Shown here piece after piece: positions 46,396-54,638 of a stretch of DNA of 64,000 nt. Position numbers and translations under genes: made by a program. The stretch spans positions 49,491,323 to 49,555,322 of the forward strand of contig BTPG01000004.1 in NCBI GenBank assembly GCA_036245525.1. Reading direction: 5' to 3'. How positions within the stretch are numbered: position 1 is the stretch's first letter; each line of letters starts with the position of its first letter. Origin of the DNA: Semisulcospira habei. Its lineage: Eukaryota > Mollusca > Gastropoda > Semisulcospiridae. A model generated the notes under the pieces. That model made no database searches, was not told where the DNA came from, and was given only the letters and a program-made list of their open reading frames with translations.

Positions 46396-49300
46396 GTCGT
46401 CGTCGTCATCATCATAACTAATTTTAACTATTTATTATTATATTATATTATATTATATTACATTACATTACATTACATTACATTACATTATATTATATTA
46501 TATTATGTTATGTTATGTTATGTTATGTTATGTTATGTTATATTATATTATATTATATTATATTATATTATATTATATTATATTATATTATATTATATTA
46601 TATTATATTATATTATATTATATTACATTATATTATAATTTCCTCAAAATACACGCGGCACAGTTGGCCCTTACAACGTAAAAAAAAAACACAGGCAGTA
46701 GTTTATCTCTATGTGGGGTAAAGTAATTTAACTTTCAAATAATGTTTGTGTCAGCCATCGCCTGTGCGTGGTGGAGTCGACTCACTGTGCAGGACACTGA
46801 AATCACCACTTGCGATAATGACATTCAGTTAATAACACAGCACACGTTAAAACATGAAGGTCGGATTGTCAGCTCTGTGGCTGCGTCAACAGATCGTTGA
46901 TGTTTGCCCCCCTCCTCCTCCATCCACCCACCCACCCACCCACCAAAAACAAAAAAAAACAAAAAGAAGAAGAAAAAAAAATCACACATAGAAAACAAGA
47001 AAATTGTATTAACCCATTCAGCCCTGACGCACTACAGCAGGAGATGGGTCGACCATGATAATTCAAGGGCAGTGCCAGATTAGCTTGGCGCCGACACTAA
47101 TCTGGCACTGCCCTTGAATTATCATGGTCGATCCATCTACTGCAACTGGTGCATAGTCATTAGATGACGCCTCCAAAATTTGCGAAATAGGGCCGTCGGG
47201 CTGAATGAGTTAAATATATTAAAGCCCTTGTACGTGATGGACACACAGACAAGAGGCCAGTGCAATACTTGTCTTTCTTTTGCGATACATGTGTAGCTGA
47301 AGAGGTGACATTAACCCTTTGTGTATCGGCAGCGGTTTTAGTCGCGATGATTCCTGTAGTGTGATTTAATTCTTAATCTATTAAACGTGGAGACAAACAA
47401 ACCCGAGAGACTATTGCTGGGAATTTGCTTGATTTTTTTTTTTTTAGTGAATATATTGGTTGATTTGAAACGTGTCACTCAGAAATTTTGCAATTTGTAT
47501 CAAACCCGTATAATGTCGATTAACAGGGTAAAAAAGGACTTCTGGCATTATCTTTTATTCACGTTAGGTGGCCAGATGGTAGCCCATAAAATTGCATTAA
47601 AAAAGTTAATGAAACCGGAAGGCCCTGCGTTCACCAACACGAATATAAATGGACATCTGTTTGAAAGTGACCTCATCATCTTCAGCAACACTGTCTAACA
47701 TGCTGACATTAAAAATTGAAAAAAAAAACAACCCAACAACAACCGTTTCAGTACAATATTTTACCACTTCGTATGGTGTTGGCAAGACACATAATTGTGT
47801 CGAAACCAGCCTAAAGTATATTTAATATTATAGTACTGAATTCATATGGCAATATTATACGATATTACAGTCTTTAGAATGTTTTAGTAATTGTATTAGT
47901 TAAGTTTGTGTGATCTTTATAGAATTTAGAATGTTTTAATAGTGAATAAATTTATTAATGTTTTTGTGTTTAGAGTTTTAATATTAATATGTCTTAATCT
48001 TAGTATTATAAGTCGTACAGATTTAGTGTATTAATAGCATGTACAAATGTGATATTAGAATGTCTTGATATTAATTAATGTTTATTGAATGATTTTTATT
48101 TTTATTGTTTCCCCCGTCCACAAAACTGTAAATTATTGCTCTTTAAGGGAAACCTAAAGTTTTTTTTTTTAAATGAATTGAATTGAATTAAACTTCCGAT
48201 TTTGTAGATTTTTGTATTTACCTCTTTTGTTGTTATTTCAGTATACAGTAATAGATTTTTTTTGGTCGTCAAAATCATACAAGATCAGAGATGCACAATT
48301 TGACGACTCACAAACCAGATAGGTGAAGCTAGCGCTGATAGAACAGTACGCATACCAAGGGGAATTACTCAGCGCTGGACATAAACAAGGGATATATATG
48401 ATCGTCTTGTTGTTTACCTGCGTATTTTTTTGTGGGCTGGCGTTTCGGTGCCTGATAGTAGGGGGATCTAACTGTGTGTATGTCCATGCACTGTAGCATT
48501 TGACGAGTTTCGCGTCAAATTGTCTATGGGATTCGATTGCTTGGAGGACAATAAATCCAACAAAAGACCATGAAATTTGAACTCTTTTGACTGCAATGGA
48601 GCTGTTGGACAATATGCTTGTTTCGAGCCACCATGTATCCACGTAACAAAGCAATTTTCACAAATTTGTCACATTAGGTGGCAAAATGGCCAGGAGACAA
48701 TTTACCACAGATTCATTGAAAATGAAGCATGGGCTAATTTGTTACGAATTTGTTTACGTCAACTGTGCAGAACGTTTGCCTGTCAGTACACGTGTATTCC
48801 TCGCACGGAGAGGGATAGCTGGCTCTGGGTTTGCCATACTTGGCCGGCAAAGATATCATCTTACACTGGTTGTCTCCTTCGATTCGCTACCGCCTCTAGC
48901 GGTAGCGAATCGAAGGAGACAACCAGTGTGACACGATCAGGCGTCCAGTGGCAGTAAAGCGGTTAACTCATTCGAGACGTGACACCGTTGGCGGTAACCG
49001 GTGTGTGATGCACCCGTTAGGGTTCACATTGTGTGAGCGCGATTACGTCAATAGTCATGCACGCGCCTGATATGGTCAGACTGTGCGATAATCTGAGATT
49101 AGCCCATTCGCGCTCTACACAACCAGCAAGAGCGGATCTTGTGTGCTGAGACTAGCAAGCTAGGGGTGGGGGGAGGGAGGGGTAATGGTGGGGGGGAGGG
49201 GCATCTCAGAAGGATTTCATGGTTCCACCCCGCACTCATCCCGGGTCCTGAAAAGCTGGGCTGGAGCCGGGTGGGGATGGATTTTTGTAAAAGTATTGCC

Positions 49301-52300
49301 GGAATAGTTGCGCGCCCTAGTAGGCGCCAAGCTGTTTTGTTACCCCCCCCCCCCCCCTTGAGCTTCCGTGGTCGATCTGTCTCTGAAAAGCGGTCACCAG
49401 ATTTGACCTCTGTCTCCAAAAATGTCGATCCGGCCTTGACTAGTGAACGCACATTATCTTTCTAAAATCTTCTTTCATTTAATGCCAAAGAGCAGCAGCC
49501 GTCCAAGAAACATGGATATAAATTGGTTTCAGCAAGAGGCATAGATCCTCATGAGCCCCCGCAGTCGCGGGGGCTCATGAGGATCTATGCCTCTTGCTTT
49601 TGGCCCGTGTCGTGTTCAGTTTTTCTCAGCAGTAAAGGGGTTAAGAATGCAAACTAGTGTTTTTAACCCAAAGTTTGGCCGTTGGATTAATGTTGTTCCC
49701 CTCCCCCCCCCCTCCCTCCCACCACCACCCTCCTCCCCGCCCCGTGTGTATGGGACTAGCAATTTGGTCGGACCGTCGCGGCACATTGTCTTCGCACTTA
49801 ATTCTTCCACTTCATTTTTTTTCTTTCTTTCGTACCTGTTTCTTCTTCGCGTTTCATTTAATTCATTAGTGATTTCTCTTAATACAATGGACACGTATGC
49901 TAAGAAAGAGCACAGCGATTGACAGTTTGATTTAACCAATCTTCACATTAAAGACCGTATAGCGCTTTTAAGCTCTCCCGGAGCAGTCTCGACGTTGTGT
50001 CCGTTTTACCCCTGAAGTGTAAGCACTGCTCAACTCCACCAAGTGTCAGAGCCGAGGTAAAAGCTATTTATAGCTCCAAACTCCAGGACCTCGAGCCAAA
50101 CAGAAAGTAGCTGGCGATCTGTGGCTTTTGTGGGGTTATACATGACCACAAGCCAGGCGTCTGAATTAATCTGTCAGTGAAACATGCAGTTATGCCCGGA
50201 AATCAACGCAACAGGTTCGTACGGTCACCGCCGACGCATAGTTAGTTTAACCACCCTTGCCCATTAAAAATAATAATAATAATAATTTAAAAAAAACACC
50301 AACCACTGACTACCTGACTAAATTTTGATCCGCCTCTGTACATCCGTGTGTCATTGATAACCACTGACGCCCCCTACACCATTCCTACTGCTGTTCTCAG
50401 CCGACTTATCTAGCCTCTCATCTCCTGTGCGCTGGTCTGTGATTTTGGACCTTACGGCTGAAAGCCGTAAGGTCCAAAATCACAGACCAGCGCACGTTCA
50501 TTATCAGTTAGCATTGTCTGACACAGTAAAACCTGACTGATTACCTTCTTTACACCCTGTCGCACTAACAAACTGCGGCGGGGTTACTGACTGAGACAGG
50601 ATGCGCACAGATGTTCTTTAGTCCTGCGGGACTGAAGCACAGATTGTTCTAAATGACTCACGGGATTTTCATTTTTCAAGGGGGTCACGCGGTCGGCGCA
50701 ACGATTGTTCGCGACGTTTCTCATTAACAGTCTGTATGTCAGTTTATTTGGGTGCTGCATCTCGCCAATGGTTGGTTAGTCCGGGGTTTAACGTCCACGG
50801 CACCGAAGTGATAATGGACGGCCGTGACGGGCGGGTTTATGGGGGACAGAGAAATATATTACAATGGAGTACGACCAGAACACTGATTATTTCAGGCGCA
50901 CTGCAACTGAGGCACTTTGATTTACCAGGACCTTTTAACGGACATGCTATATCGCCAATCAAATGCTGGTCAGTTTATATAACCTGTTCAGTGCGGAGAC
51001 TGAAATCTGAACAACACCCGCTGAACTGCAAGAGGCATAGATTCTCATGGGCCCCCGCAGTAGCGGGGGGCTCATGAGGATCTATGCCTCTTGTTGACAC
51101 CACTTTGAATCCATCTTCTTGGCTCTAGGACTTTTTTGTTTGGTCTTGAATTAACGAAGGTTGCAGAAACACTGTCTACGTCAGCCGGCGCTCAGCGAAT
51201 CAAAGCTGCCATTTCTATGGCGGATCAGTTTTGGGTGCTACAATTCAGTATCCAATGACAGGTCACGTTATATATTCAAATGAGGTAGGTGAGGCAGTAA
51301 GAGGACTGGTGTTTTAAAAAATAATCTGCCTTCTTTGGCATTTTGTACCGGCAAAGGCAGTATGTTGAAATTTGCTTAAAATCTCTTGATAGATGAGAAG
51401 AGACATGTTTGGTGCTTTGATTCATACCAGCCTTGGTTTAACCAGCGGACACTTTTTGGCCTAGTTTGATTTGCCAAGCTGATGGTGATTTGAGGTGTGT
51501 AGCAGTTTTGGCTGCGCTTGGGTGTACAGGGTTGGTACAAAATCATGTTGATAGCCAGGAAATGAGACGGGTGATGTGGTTATTTTTGTTTGGATTTTGT
51601 GCATGGCAAATGTGCAGCACTGAAGTGGGCGGTTGTGTTGTATAGGGGATTGAAAAATTAAGGGATGACTGGGGCACAGTAAGACTAAGGCATTTTAACA
51701 GATGGGACTGCAGGGGAGGCCCACTATGGACTAAAACGGGTTCGCAATTTTTGGCCTGGCTTAACTGAGACTTCTCTACCTATCTTTTCACAAGCCATAT
51801 AATTAGGAACACCTAACAGATGTGCCGTTATTACCCTTTCCGTCGGGGAATTCTCCTATGTAGCAAAAACAGAATATCTAGAGCAGCCGAAAGGAAGCCT
51901 TTAACCCATTCAGCCCTGACGCACTACAACAGGAGATGGGACGACCATGATAATTCAAGGGTAGTGCCAGATTAGCTTGGCGCCTGTCGGCGCCAAGCTA
52001 ATCTGGCACTACCCTTGAATTATCATGGTCGATCCATCTCCTGCAACAGGTGCATAGTCGTTAGATCACTCCCCCAAAATTTGGGAAATACGTGCGTCGG
52101 GCTGAATGAGTTAATTTTACGACACTCAAACCAAATGGTCAAATCGTAAGGAAACAAAGCTAAATTACCCCTTCTGTGCAGTATTATCGAAAGACACATT
52201 AAGAACGTTTCTCAAAGGAGATATTGTGAACTATCAATCCTTTACTGAATTTATGAACTCATTCAGCTCGGCGGTCGTATTTCCCAAATTTTGGAGGCGT

Positions 52301-52515
52301 CATCTAATGACCAGTTGCAGGAGATGGGTCGACCATGATAATTGAAGGGCTGTGCCAGATTAGCCGACAGGCGCCAAGTTAATCTGGCACTACCCATTAA
52401 ATTATCATGGTCGACCCATCTTCTGCTGTAGTGCGTCAGGGCTGAATGGGTTAAAGAGGTTCGTTTTGAAGGCCCACTACCGCCGAAACTGTTCCGAAAG
52501 ATACACTTCTGTAAC

Positions 52516-52561
<46 letters not shown>

Positions 52562-54638
52562 ATTTATATAGCGCTTAATCTTACTCAAAAGCTCTAAGCG
52601 CTTTACAATCTGTACACAAAAATAAAAATACAATGACATATGCACATAACAAACAAAGCACAATGCCCGAACACACCACTTTTACAATAAACTAAACAAC
52701 AATACATACATAATAATTTATATTCTAATTAACATTCAGTCTAAACAAGGAGGATTGCAGAACTACAACTAAGGCATCAAACACTGGCAGTTATTCAAAG
52801 TAAAGCTTGAAGAGGTGAGTTTTCAACGACCTCTTGAAGTCAGAGACAGACTCACTGTTTCTGACCTCAAGAGGAAGTGTATTCCATAACACTGGGGCTT
52901 GATAAACAAAAGTGCGCTGACCAAATGTTTTAGTTTGGACAGAAGGTACACACAACTTCCGTTTATCAGAACAGGAGCGGAGCTCACGAGAGGGTGTATA
53001 CACATGCAGCAAAGAGGACAAGTATTCTGGGCTGGTGCCTGAAAGGCAGTTAAAACAGATTGACATAACTTTGTATTGAATACGTGAGGACACAGGTAGC
53101 CAGTGAAGGGACTTCAAGATGGGTGTGACATGCTCAGTCTTACGGACTCTCACAACAAGCCGGGCTGCATTGTTCTGAATTTTTTGGAGGCGATCAATGA
53201 GATACTGAGGGCAGCCACAAAGCAAAGAGTTACAATAATCTAGCTTGGACAGCACAAATGCACAAACTAGTGTTTTAGTGGCTTCCACGGTCAGCAGGTG
53301 ACGAACTGAACTAATACGACGAAGTTCCAGATAAGCGGATCTACACACTGCACTGACATGCTGTGATATAGATAACTCGCTGTCAAGTGTAACACCCAGG
53401 TTTCTCACACTCGCAGAGAAGCCAATGAGTGTTCCATCCACAGACAATGATGACGGTAAAGGCAGGGACGAAGATAATCTTGGATTAGCTACCAACATTG
53501 CTTCAGTTTTGCCATCATTTAACATCAGTTTGTTGGTGGTCATCCATGATTTGACATGGTCAATGCACTGGCTTATACTTTGGACGGCATTCACAGCTCG
53601 CTCGACAGTATCACTTTTGTACATCTGCGTATCATCTGCAAATGCATGATGGGAAATGGAGCGACTACAAATCAGGTCGGACAGGGGCTGAACATACAGT
53701 AAGAACAATACAGGTCCTAGGACCGAGCCCTGGGGTACACCAAACCGAAGAGGTGATGGCTCAGAACGACAGCCGTCGACAGAAACAATCTGGGATCGTT
53801 CAGTCAGGTATGAACTAAACCATGCCAAGACTGTGCCTTCGATGCCAAATACAGATTGAAGACGGCACAGCAAAATTTCATGGTCAATAGTGTCGAACGC
53901 ACTGAACAGGTCCAGCAAAGCAAGGACTGTGATCTTACGCTCGTCCAAAGCACAAAGCAGGTCATTGAATATCTTCAGCAAAGCTGTTTCAGTGCTACGA
54001 TGGGGACGATATGCAGACTGGAATACACTGAACAGACTATTAACAGCTGGTTACTGACGAAACGCCGCTACACACAGGTCTAGTTATGGTTCATTTGGAC
54101 ACAGGACAATGCAGTTCAGCACTCGTCGTCTTTATATCAAGTTATGACAATGATTCCACTCCGTTCTAAAAATACAACGCTATCAGTACGACTAGGAAAC
54201 AGCTAAAAATAGACTGACACGCTAACGGCAGCGGCGCAGAATAAGTAAGTGCAATTACGCGTGTGCTTTTGCTGCCGTGTCCCAACTGCTGTTAAAGTTA
54301 ATTAGGTGCGTCCGCGACAAGGCAGAACAAACACAACTGGTTCTCAGTGAAATGTGTCTTCACAGGTATGCGTAATGGTACTTTAACGCAATGGTACTTT
54401 AATTTGTAAATTGTGATGAGTAAGTTACATTTTGTGTGTGGACGCTGTGCACAGTTTTTCTGTTTTATTGTTTGTAACGGACGCTTTAATATTCGTCTTT
54501 TACGAGATTAATAAATTATCTTGATTCTTAAATAGTCTAATTTAGTCGGAATAACGTACACTAACATCGTCAATATAACATGTAAACTCAAATTATTCTC
54601 GTGAAGTTATTACAGAAAAACGCAAAGTTACTCACCAT
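32160..54638 (-). CDS. Calmodulin-like protein with four EF-hands, complete five-exon gene (147 aa)
   Basis: Joined exons: 54638-54636, 44483-44453, 43541-43398, 36560-36324, 32188-32160; 444 nt including stop, 147 residues (calmodulin is about 149). EF-hand loops: 21-32 [12 protein letters not shown], 57-68 [12 protein letters not shown], 92-103 [12 protein letters not shown], 128-139 [12 protein letters not shown]. All four have D at position 1, G at 6 and E at 12, so all should bind calcium. The N terminus reads [12 protein letters not shown] and the C terminus FLKAVCSK. It should act as a soluble calcium sensor, with partners unknown. All introns are GT-AG; exon junction phases are 0, 1, 1, 1, and introns 3 and 4 split EF-hand loops. 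The ATG is the first in frame after an upstream TGA. It is clearly a calmodulin/troponin C superfamily member but too diverged to call calmodulin. No signal peptide or membrane segment. Confidence 0.9.
32194..32267. repeat. (CA)37 microsatellite forming the upstream side of the exon 5 acceptor
   Basis: 74 nt of pure CA; in transcript sense a UG run ending 5 nt before the exon 5 boundary. Confidence 0.95.
32440..32590. mobile_element. Family B element, copy 13, left hairpin arm deleted
   Basis: Reads GGCTATGATATTGA straight into GGCGCCAAGCCTAATCTGG; right flank ATTATCATGGCCAATCCG and GCGTTGAGGCTAAAATTG. It lies in intron 4. Confidence 0.65.
32667..32763. mobile_element. Family G TTAA foldback element, copy 5
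   Basis: Starts TTAACCCTTGGGCAGTCGGTA; right arm CGCTACCGACAACCAAAGGTTGA. Inner arms GTCGCGATGA/TCATCGCGAC. It lies in intron 4. Confidence 0.75.
32786..34216 (+). mobile_element. Unclassified TTAA-bounded DNA element, copy 1 (1431 bp)
   Basis: Collinear with 41399-42572; both copies begin at TTAA followed by AGGGGCA and end AATAACT-TTAA. Inside is the start of a coding region, [25 protein letters not shown], encoded from 33054 and then frameshifted. A downstream stretch encodes [10 protein letters not shown] (CxxC pair) and another [17 protein letters not shown]. The donor-like CAGTAAGT at about 33239 suggests the ancestor had introns. No transposase catalytic triad was found. Probably a non-autonomous or decayed DNA transposon; a captured host gene fragment is the alternative. 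Confidence 0.55.
34329..34397. repeat. Family D foldback element, copy 2
   Basis: TGGACCTTACGGC-CTGGA-GCCGTAAGGTCCA centre with weaker outer arms (GTTGTTCTCTGATT / AATCATAGGCCAGCAC). Confidence 0.75.
34600..34718. repeat. Mixed CA/CG then (GT)n microsatellite
   Basis: CGCG and CACA units to about 34652, then pure GT to 34718. Confidence 0.9.
34725..34906 (+). repeat. Dispersed repeat L, interrupted by a LINE fragment
   Basis: GGTTTAACGTCC..ATAATGGACG..GATTTGCCG; related sequence at 50770-50945 (GGTTTAACGTCCACGGCACC). The LINE piece at 34907-35371 is inserted in or directly after it. Confidence 0.55.
34907..35371 (-). mobile_element. 5'-truncated LINE insertion with 12-bp target-site duplication
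   Basis: The minus-strand frame encodes [32 protein letters not shown] and [14 protein letters not shown], an RTE-type C-terminal region. The tail on the minus strand is (AAGT)n at 34907-34921. TTAATACAGCAA flanks it at 34895-34906 and 35372-35383, a perfect duplication, so the insertion is recent. It lies in intron 4. Confidence 0.9.
35417..35594. repeat. (GT)46-(GA)40 compound microsatellite
   Basis: GT 35417-35508, short spacer GAGCCAG, then GA to 35594. Lies in intron 4. Confidence 0.95.
35905..36155. repeat. AAAT-rich low-complexity block
   Basis: Runs of AAAT/AATA units with interruptions; two copies of AGTCT.ATATA..TAAATA suggest internal duplication. Confidence 0.85.
36156..36209. 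repeat. Family D foldback element, copy 3, internally deleted
   Basis: GCGTACTGGTCTGTGATTT joined to GGAGCCGTAAGGTCTAAAAT and CACAGACCAGCACAC. Confidence 0.75.
36324..36560 (-). CDS. EF-hand gene exon 4
   Basis: 237 nt encoding the second half of EF-loop 2, all of EF-hand 3 and EF-loop 4 up to the split codon. Acceptor TTTTTCACCAG, donor GTGGGT. Confidence 0.95.
36586..36607 (-). repeat. Remaining (ATT)n tail of an L2-type LINE next to exon 4
   Basis: A short ATT run on the minus strand, 26 nt from the exon 4 acceptor. The body of that LINE continues at 40790-40940, on the other side of the later LINE insertion. Confidence 0.6.
36606..40706 (-). mobile_element. Nearly full-length APE-type LINE with tRNA-like 5' end
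   Basis: Order on the minus strand: tRNA-like A box (40689-40700) and B box GGTTCGATACC (40645-40655), about 750 bp of 5' region, endonuclease, reverse transcriptase, C2H2-like finger, then a (TAG)n tail at 36617-36699. A TAG run also lies at the 5' end (40707-40781). It sits in intron 3 in the same orientation as the host gene. It was inserted in the ATT tail of an older L2-type LINE. Confidence 0.85.
36727..39928 (-). pseudogene. LINE polyprotein (endonuclease, reverse transcriptase, zinc finger), two frameshifts
   Basis: Segment 1, from ATG 39928, encodes an APE endonuclease: [35 protein letters not shown]. It runs into a poly(C) tract at 39092-39107, where the frame is lost. Segment 2 (about 39060-37503) is the [37 protein letters not shown] second shift near 37515 leads to segment 3 (to 36727): [22 protein letters not shown], and a C-terminal finger [21 protein letters not shown] (shown in part: C-x2-C..H-x4-C spacing). 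All catalytic motifs remain; only the two shifts break it, so it is young. In life it would nick DNA and prime reverse transcription there. Confidence 0.9.
40707..40781. repeat. (TAC)25 microsatellite at the LINE 5' end
   Basis: Uninterrupted trinucleotide run, the same unit as the tail of the LINE it abuts. Confidence 0.95.
40790..40940 (-). mobile_element. 3' UTR piece of an L2-type LINE
   Basis: Minus-strand words AGCGCCTTGAGCTCTAG and GGCGCTATACAAATACTC precede ATT units, as in the copies at 52556-52640 and 21540-21600. No coding part. Confidence 0.65.
41016..41130. repeat. (GCAC)n and (CA)n microsatellite
   Basis: Alternating GCAC and CACA units, then pure CA. Lies in intron 3. Confidence 0.95.
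41224..41334. mobile_element. Family E foldback element, copy 5 (111 bp, best preserved)
   Basis: Ends ACCCAATGCGCAAAAGGCC and GGCTTTTGCGCGCTGGGT. Paired through GACGTC and GTTGGCCCGCGCAC to a GCCGTGC centre with a handful of mismatches. Lies in intron 3. Confidence 0.85.
41399..42572 (+). mobile_element. Unclassified TTAA-bounded DNA element, copy 2 (1174 bp)
   Basis: Same ends and order as 32786-34216, lacking about 230 bp inside (between TTTTTGTC and ACCGAGTCG). [13 protein letters not shown] coding starts at 41665. Lies in intron 3. Confidence 0.55.
42631..42974. mobile_element. Family C-related TTAA element, copy 8, with low-complexity apex
   Basis: CCCTCATGAGCCC and GGGGGCTCATGATGAT are the two arms. 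Between them is about 80 bp of C runs and (CA)n. The right end GCAGCAAAGGGG-TTAA closes at 42974. Confidence 0.7.
43040..43275. mobile_element. Family C TTAA element, copy 9 (236 bp, intact)
   Basis: TTAA at 43040-43043 and 43272-43275; ends CCCCTTCAGAC and GACAGTCAAGGGG. Hairpin about 43164-43229 with near-perfect arms (one mismatch, GGATCT to GGATAT). Lies in intron 3, about 120 bp downstream of exon 3. Confidence 0.9.
43398..43541 (-). CDS. EF-hand gene exon 3
   Basis: 144 nt encoding EF-hand 1 ([14 protein letters not shown]), the linker and the first four residues of EF-loop 2 (DTN plus a split Gly). Acceptor TTGTTCAG, donor GTAAGG. Confidence 0.95.
43607..43761. repeat. (GT)n microsatellite in intron 2
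   Basis: Two long GT runs separated by GACAGTGTGTGTGTATGTGTC. It ends about 65 bp from the exon 3 acceptor. Confidence 0.95.
43911..44205. mobile_element. Chimeric TTAA element: left half family C, right half family B
   Basis: TTAA at 43911-43914 and 44202-44205. The left half has C-type words CCCCTTCTATGCCAGTGG and GGCATAGATCCTCATGAG up to CCGCAACTGC. From about 44072 the sequence is the B right arm GGGCGCCAAGCTAATCTGG, CCCTTGAATTAACATGG and TTTGGGAAATAC. The join is at both hairpin apices. Lies in intron 2. Confidence 0.85.
44281..44374. mobile_element. Family I hairpin, compact copy
   Basis: Perfect 27-bp arms 44281-44307 and 44348-44374 (ACCCAACGGAGAAAGAAAC and its complement), plus an inner pair AAGACAGTTA/TAACTGTCTT. 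Lies in intron 2. Confidence 0.85.
44453..44483 (-). CDS. EF-hand gene exon 2 (31 nt)
   Basis: Encodes [10 protein letters not shown] and one base of the next codon. Acceptor CTTTTTCAG, donor GTTTGTT. Its size is supported only by frame and splice continuity with exons 1 and 3. Confidence 0.85.
44487..45347. mobile_element. Family J foldback complex
   Basis: A left arm (GAAATGCGACATTTTTGG, 44541-44592) and a right arm (about 44990-45045) enclose a LINE fragment. A second unit has three left arms in tandem (45128-45270) and one right arm (45276-45322). The lead sequence GACAAGAAATTGAGAATAC occurs at 44492 and 45079, so the whole block was duplicated. It begins at the exon 2 acceptor in intron 1. 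Confidence 0.8.
44770..44990 (-). pseudogene. CR1/L2-type LINE C-terminal fragment inside family J
   Basis: The minus frame contains [34 protein letters not shown] and [11 protein letters not shown], the extreme C terminus of CR1/L2 elements. It fills the loop of a family J hairpin. Confidence 0.8.
45352..45500. mobile_element. Family C element, copy 10, left half only
   Basis: TTAA at 45352-45355, CCCCTTCACTGCCAG, then GGCGTAGATCCTCATGAGCC; ends at the apex. Confidence 0.75.
45664..45985. repeat. 62-bp tandem array with alternating variants
   Basis: Units start at 45664, 45726, 45788, 45850, 45912 and 45974 (partial). Odd units have GCATAGAATC, even units GCATAGATTC. The unit includes ACGAACCCCTGCAAG and resembles a diverged family C arm. 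Confidence 0.95.
46016..46097. repeat. (GT)n microsatellite
   Basis: GT run with an early TATG interruption, in intron 1. Confidence 0.95.
46130..46270 (+). repeat. L2-type LINE 3' tail
   Basis: GGTAAGGCGCCTATATAATGA followed by ATTATTA units, the plus-strand form of the tails at 21540 and 52556. Confidence 0.5.
46355..46640. repeat. ATT run then pentanucleotide block (TTATA/TTACA/TTATG)n
   Basis: (ATT)n to about 46395, then five-base units: TATAT, TACAT (about 7), TATAT, TATGT (about 8), TATAT (over 20). In intron 1. Confidence 0.9.
47009..47213. mobile_element. Family B TTAA element, copy 14 (205 bp)
   Basis: TTAA at 47009-47012 and 47210-47213; ends CCCATTCAGCCCTGACGC and GTCGGGCTGAATGAG. 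Both arms read GGGCAGTGCC/GGCACTGCCC instead of GGGTAGTGCC/GGCACTACCC. The apex is deleted. In intron 1. Confidence 0.85.
47311..47362. mobile_element. Family G element, copy 6, left half
   Basis: TTAACCCTTTGTGTATCGG and GGTTTTAGTCGCGATGATTCC, ending at the apex. Confidence 0.6.
47363..48290. other. AT-rich intron 1 stretch without recognised features
   Basis: AT-rich, no tandem repeats or transposon families identified; open frames here are not supported. Confidence 0.5.
48307..48497. repeat. S repeat, copy 2, second half inverted
   Basis: 48307-48395 is forward (CAAACCAGATAGGTGAAGC, TACTCAGCGCTGGACAT). 48396-48497 is the reverse complement of the second half (ATGATCGTCTTGTTG, GTGGGCTGGCG, GGGGGATCTAACTG). 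Confidence 0.7.
48863..48966. mobile_element. Family A foldback element, copy 2
   Basis: Perfect 31-bp arms 48863-48893 and 48899-48929, loop CTCTA. Right flank ends CCAGTGGCAGTAAAGCGG-TTAA at 48966, where a family F left half (CTCATTCGAGACGTGAC) starts. In intron 1. Confidence 0.8.
49532..49644. mobile_element. Family C TTAA element, copy 11
   Basis: Perfect 31-bp arms 49532-49562 and 49567-49597, loop AGTC. Right end CAGCAGTAAAGGGG-TTAA at 49644. The left part reaches back to about 49479. In intron 1. Confidence 0.85.
49645..50426. other. No gene recognised (intron 1)
   Basis: C-rich tract near 49700-49740, AAT run near 50268-50285. No other structure identified. Confidence 0.4.
50427..50495. 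mobile_element. Family D foldback element, copy 4 (perfect)
   Basis: 33-bp arms 50427-50459 and 50463-50495 pair without a mismatch around loop GAA. Core CTGGTCTGTGATTTTGGAC. In intron 1. Confidence 0.9.
51027..51093. repeat. Family C hairpin, copy 12
   Basis: CTGCAAGAGGCATAGATTC/GATCTATGCCTCTTG arms with two mismatches. Flank GACACCACTTTGAATCCATC as in other copies. In intron 1. Confidence 0.8.
51901..52114. mobile_element. Family B TTAA element, copy 15 (214 bp, intact)
   Basis: TTAA at 51901-51904 and 52111-52114; ends CCCATTCAGCCCTGACGC and CGGGCTGAATGAG. Perfect 42-bp arms 51943-51984 and 51989-52030, loop TGTC. In intron 1. Confidence 0.92.
52254..52454. mobile_element. Family B TTAA element, copy 16, inverted
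   Basis: Right TTAA 52451-52454; left end TGAACTCATTCAGCTCGGCG. The hairpin is partly deleted at the apex. It abuts family K copy 4. Confidence 0.8.
52451..54386 (-). mobile_element. Family K element, copy 4, inverted and split by a LINE
   Basis: 52455-52515 carries GGCCCACTACCGCCGAAAC and GATACACTTCTGTAAC. The rest resumes at about 54043 with AGCTGGTTACTGACG and runs to GTAATGGTACTTTAA (TTAA 54383-54386). Confidence 0.75.
52516..54042 (-). mobile_element. CR1/L2-type LINE with reverse transcriptase, 5'-truncated
   Basis: The minus frame from about 54040 to 52791 encodes [48 protein letters not shown] and [11 protein letters not shown], then the C-terminal domain [27 protein letters not shown] and [11 protein letters not shown]. 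The frame is intact, about 410 codons, but lacks the endonuclease and the start of the RT. The 3' UTR ends AGCGCTATATAAATACTC and (ATT)n at 52516-52556. It lies in family K copy 4, in intron 1, in the same orientation as the host gene. Confidence 0.9.
54636..54638 (-). CDS. EF-hand gene exon 1 (start codon only)
   Basis: ATG directly before the donor GTGAGTAA. The upstream frame meets a TGA with no intervening ATG. The 5' UTR lies in the same exon and probably extends to about 54700-54720. Confidence 0.8.

Noticed and set aside
47387..47698. 103-codon frame in an AT-rich stretch
   Set aside because: Lies in intron 1 antisense to the gene, no motif, base composition like its surroundings.
48577..48957. 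Overlapping ~80-125 codon frames
   Set aside because: They run into the family A hairpin and share no recognisable domain.
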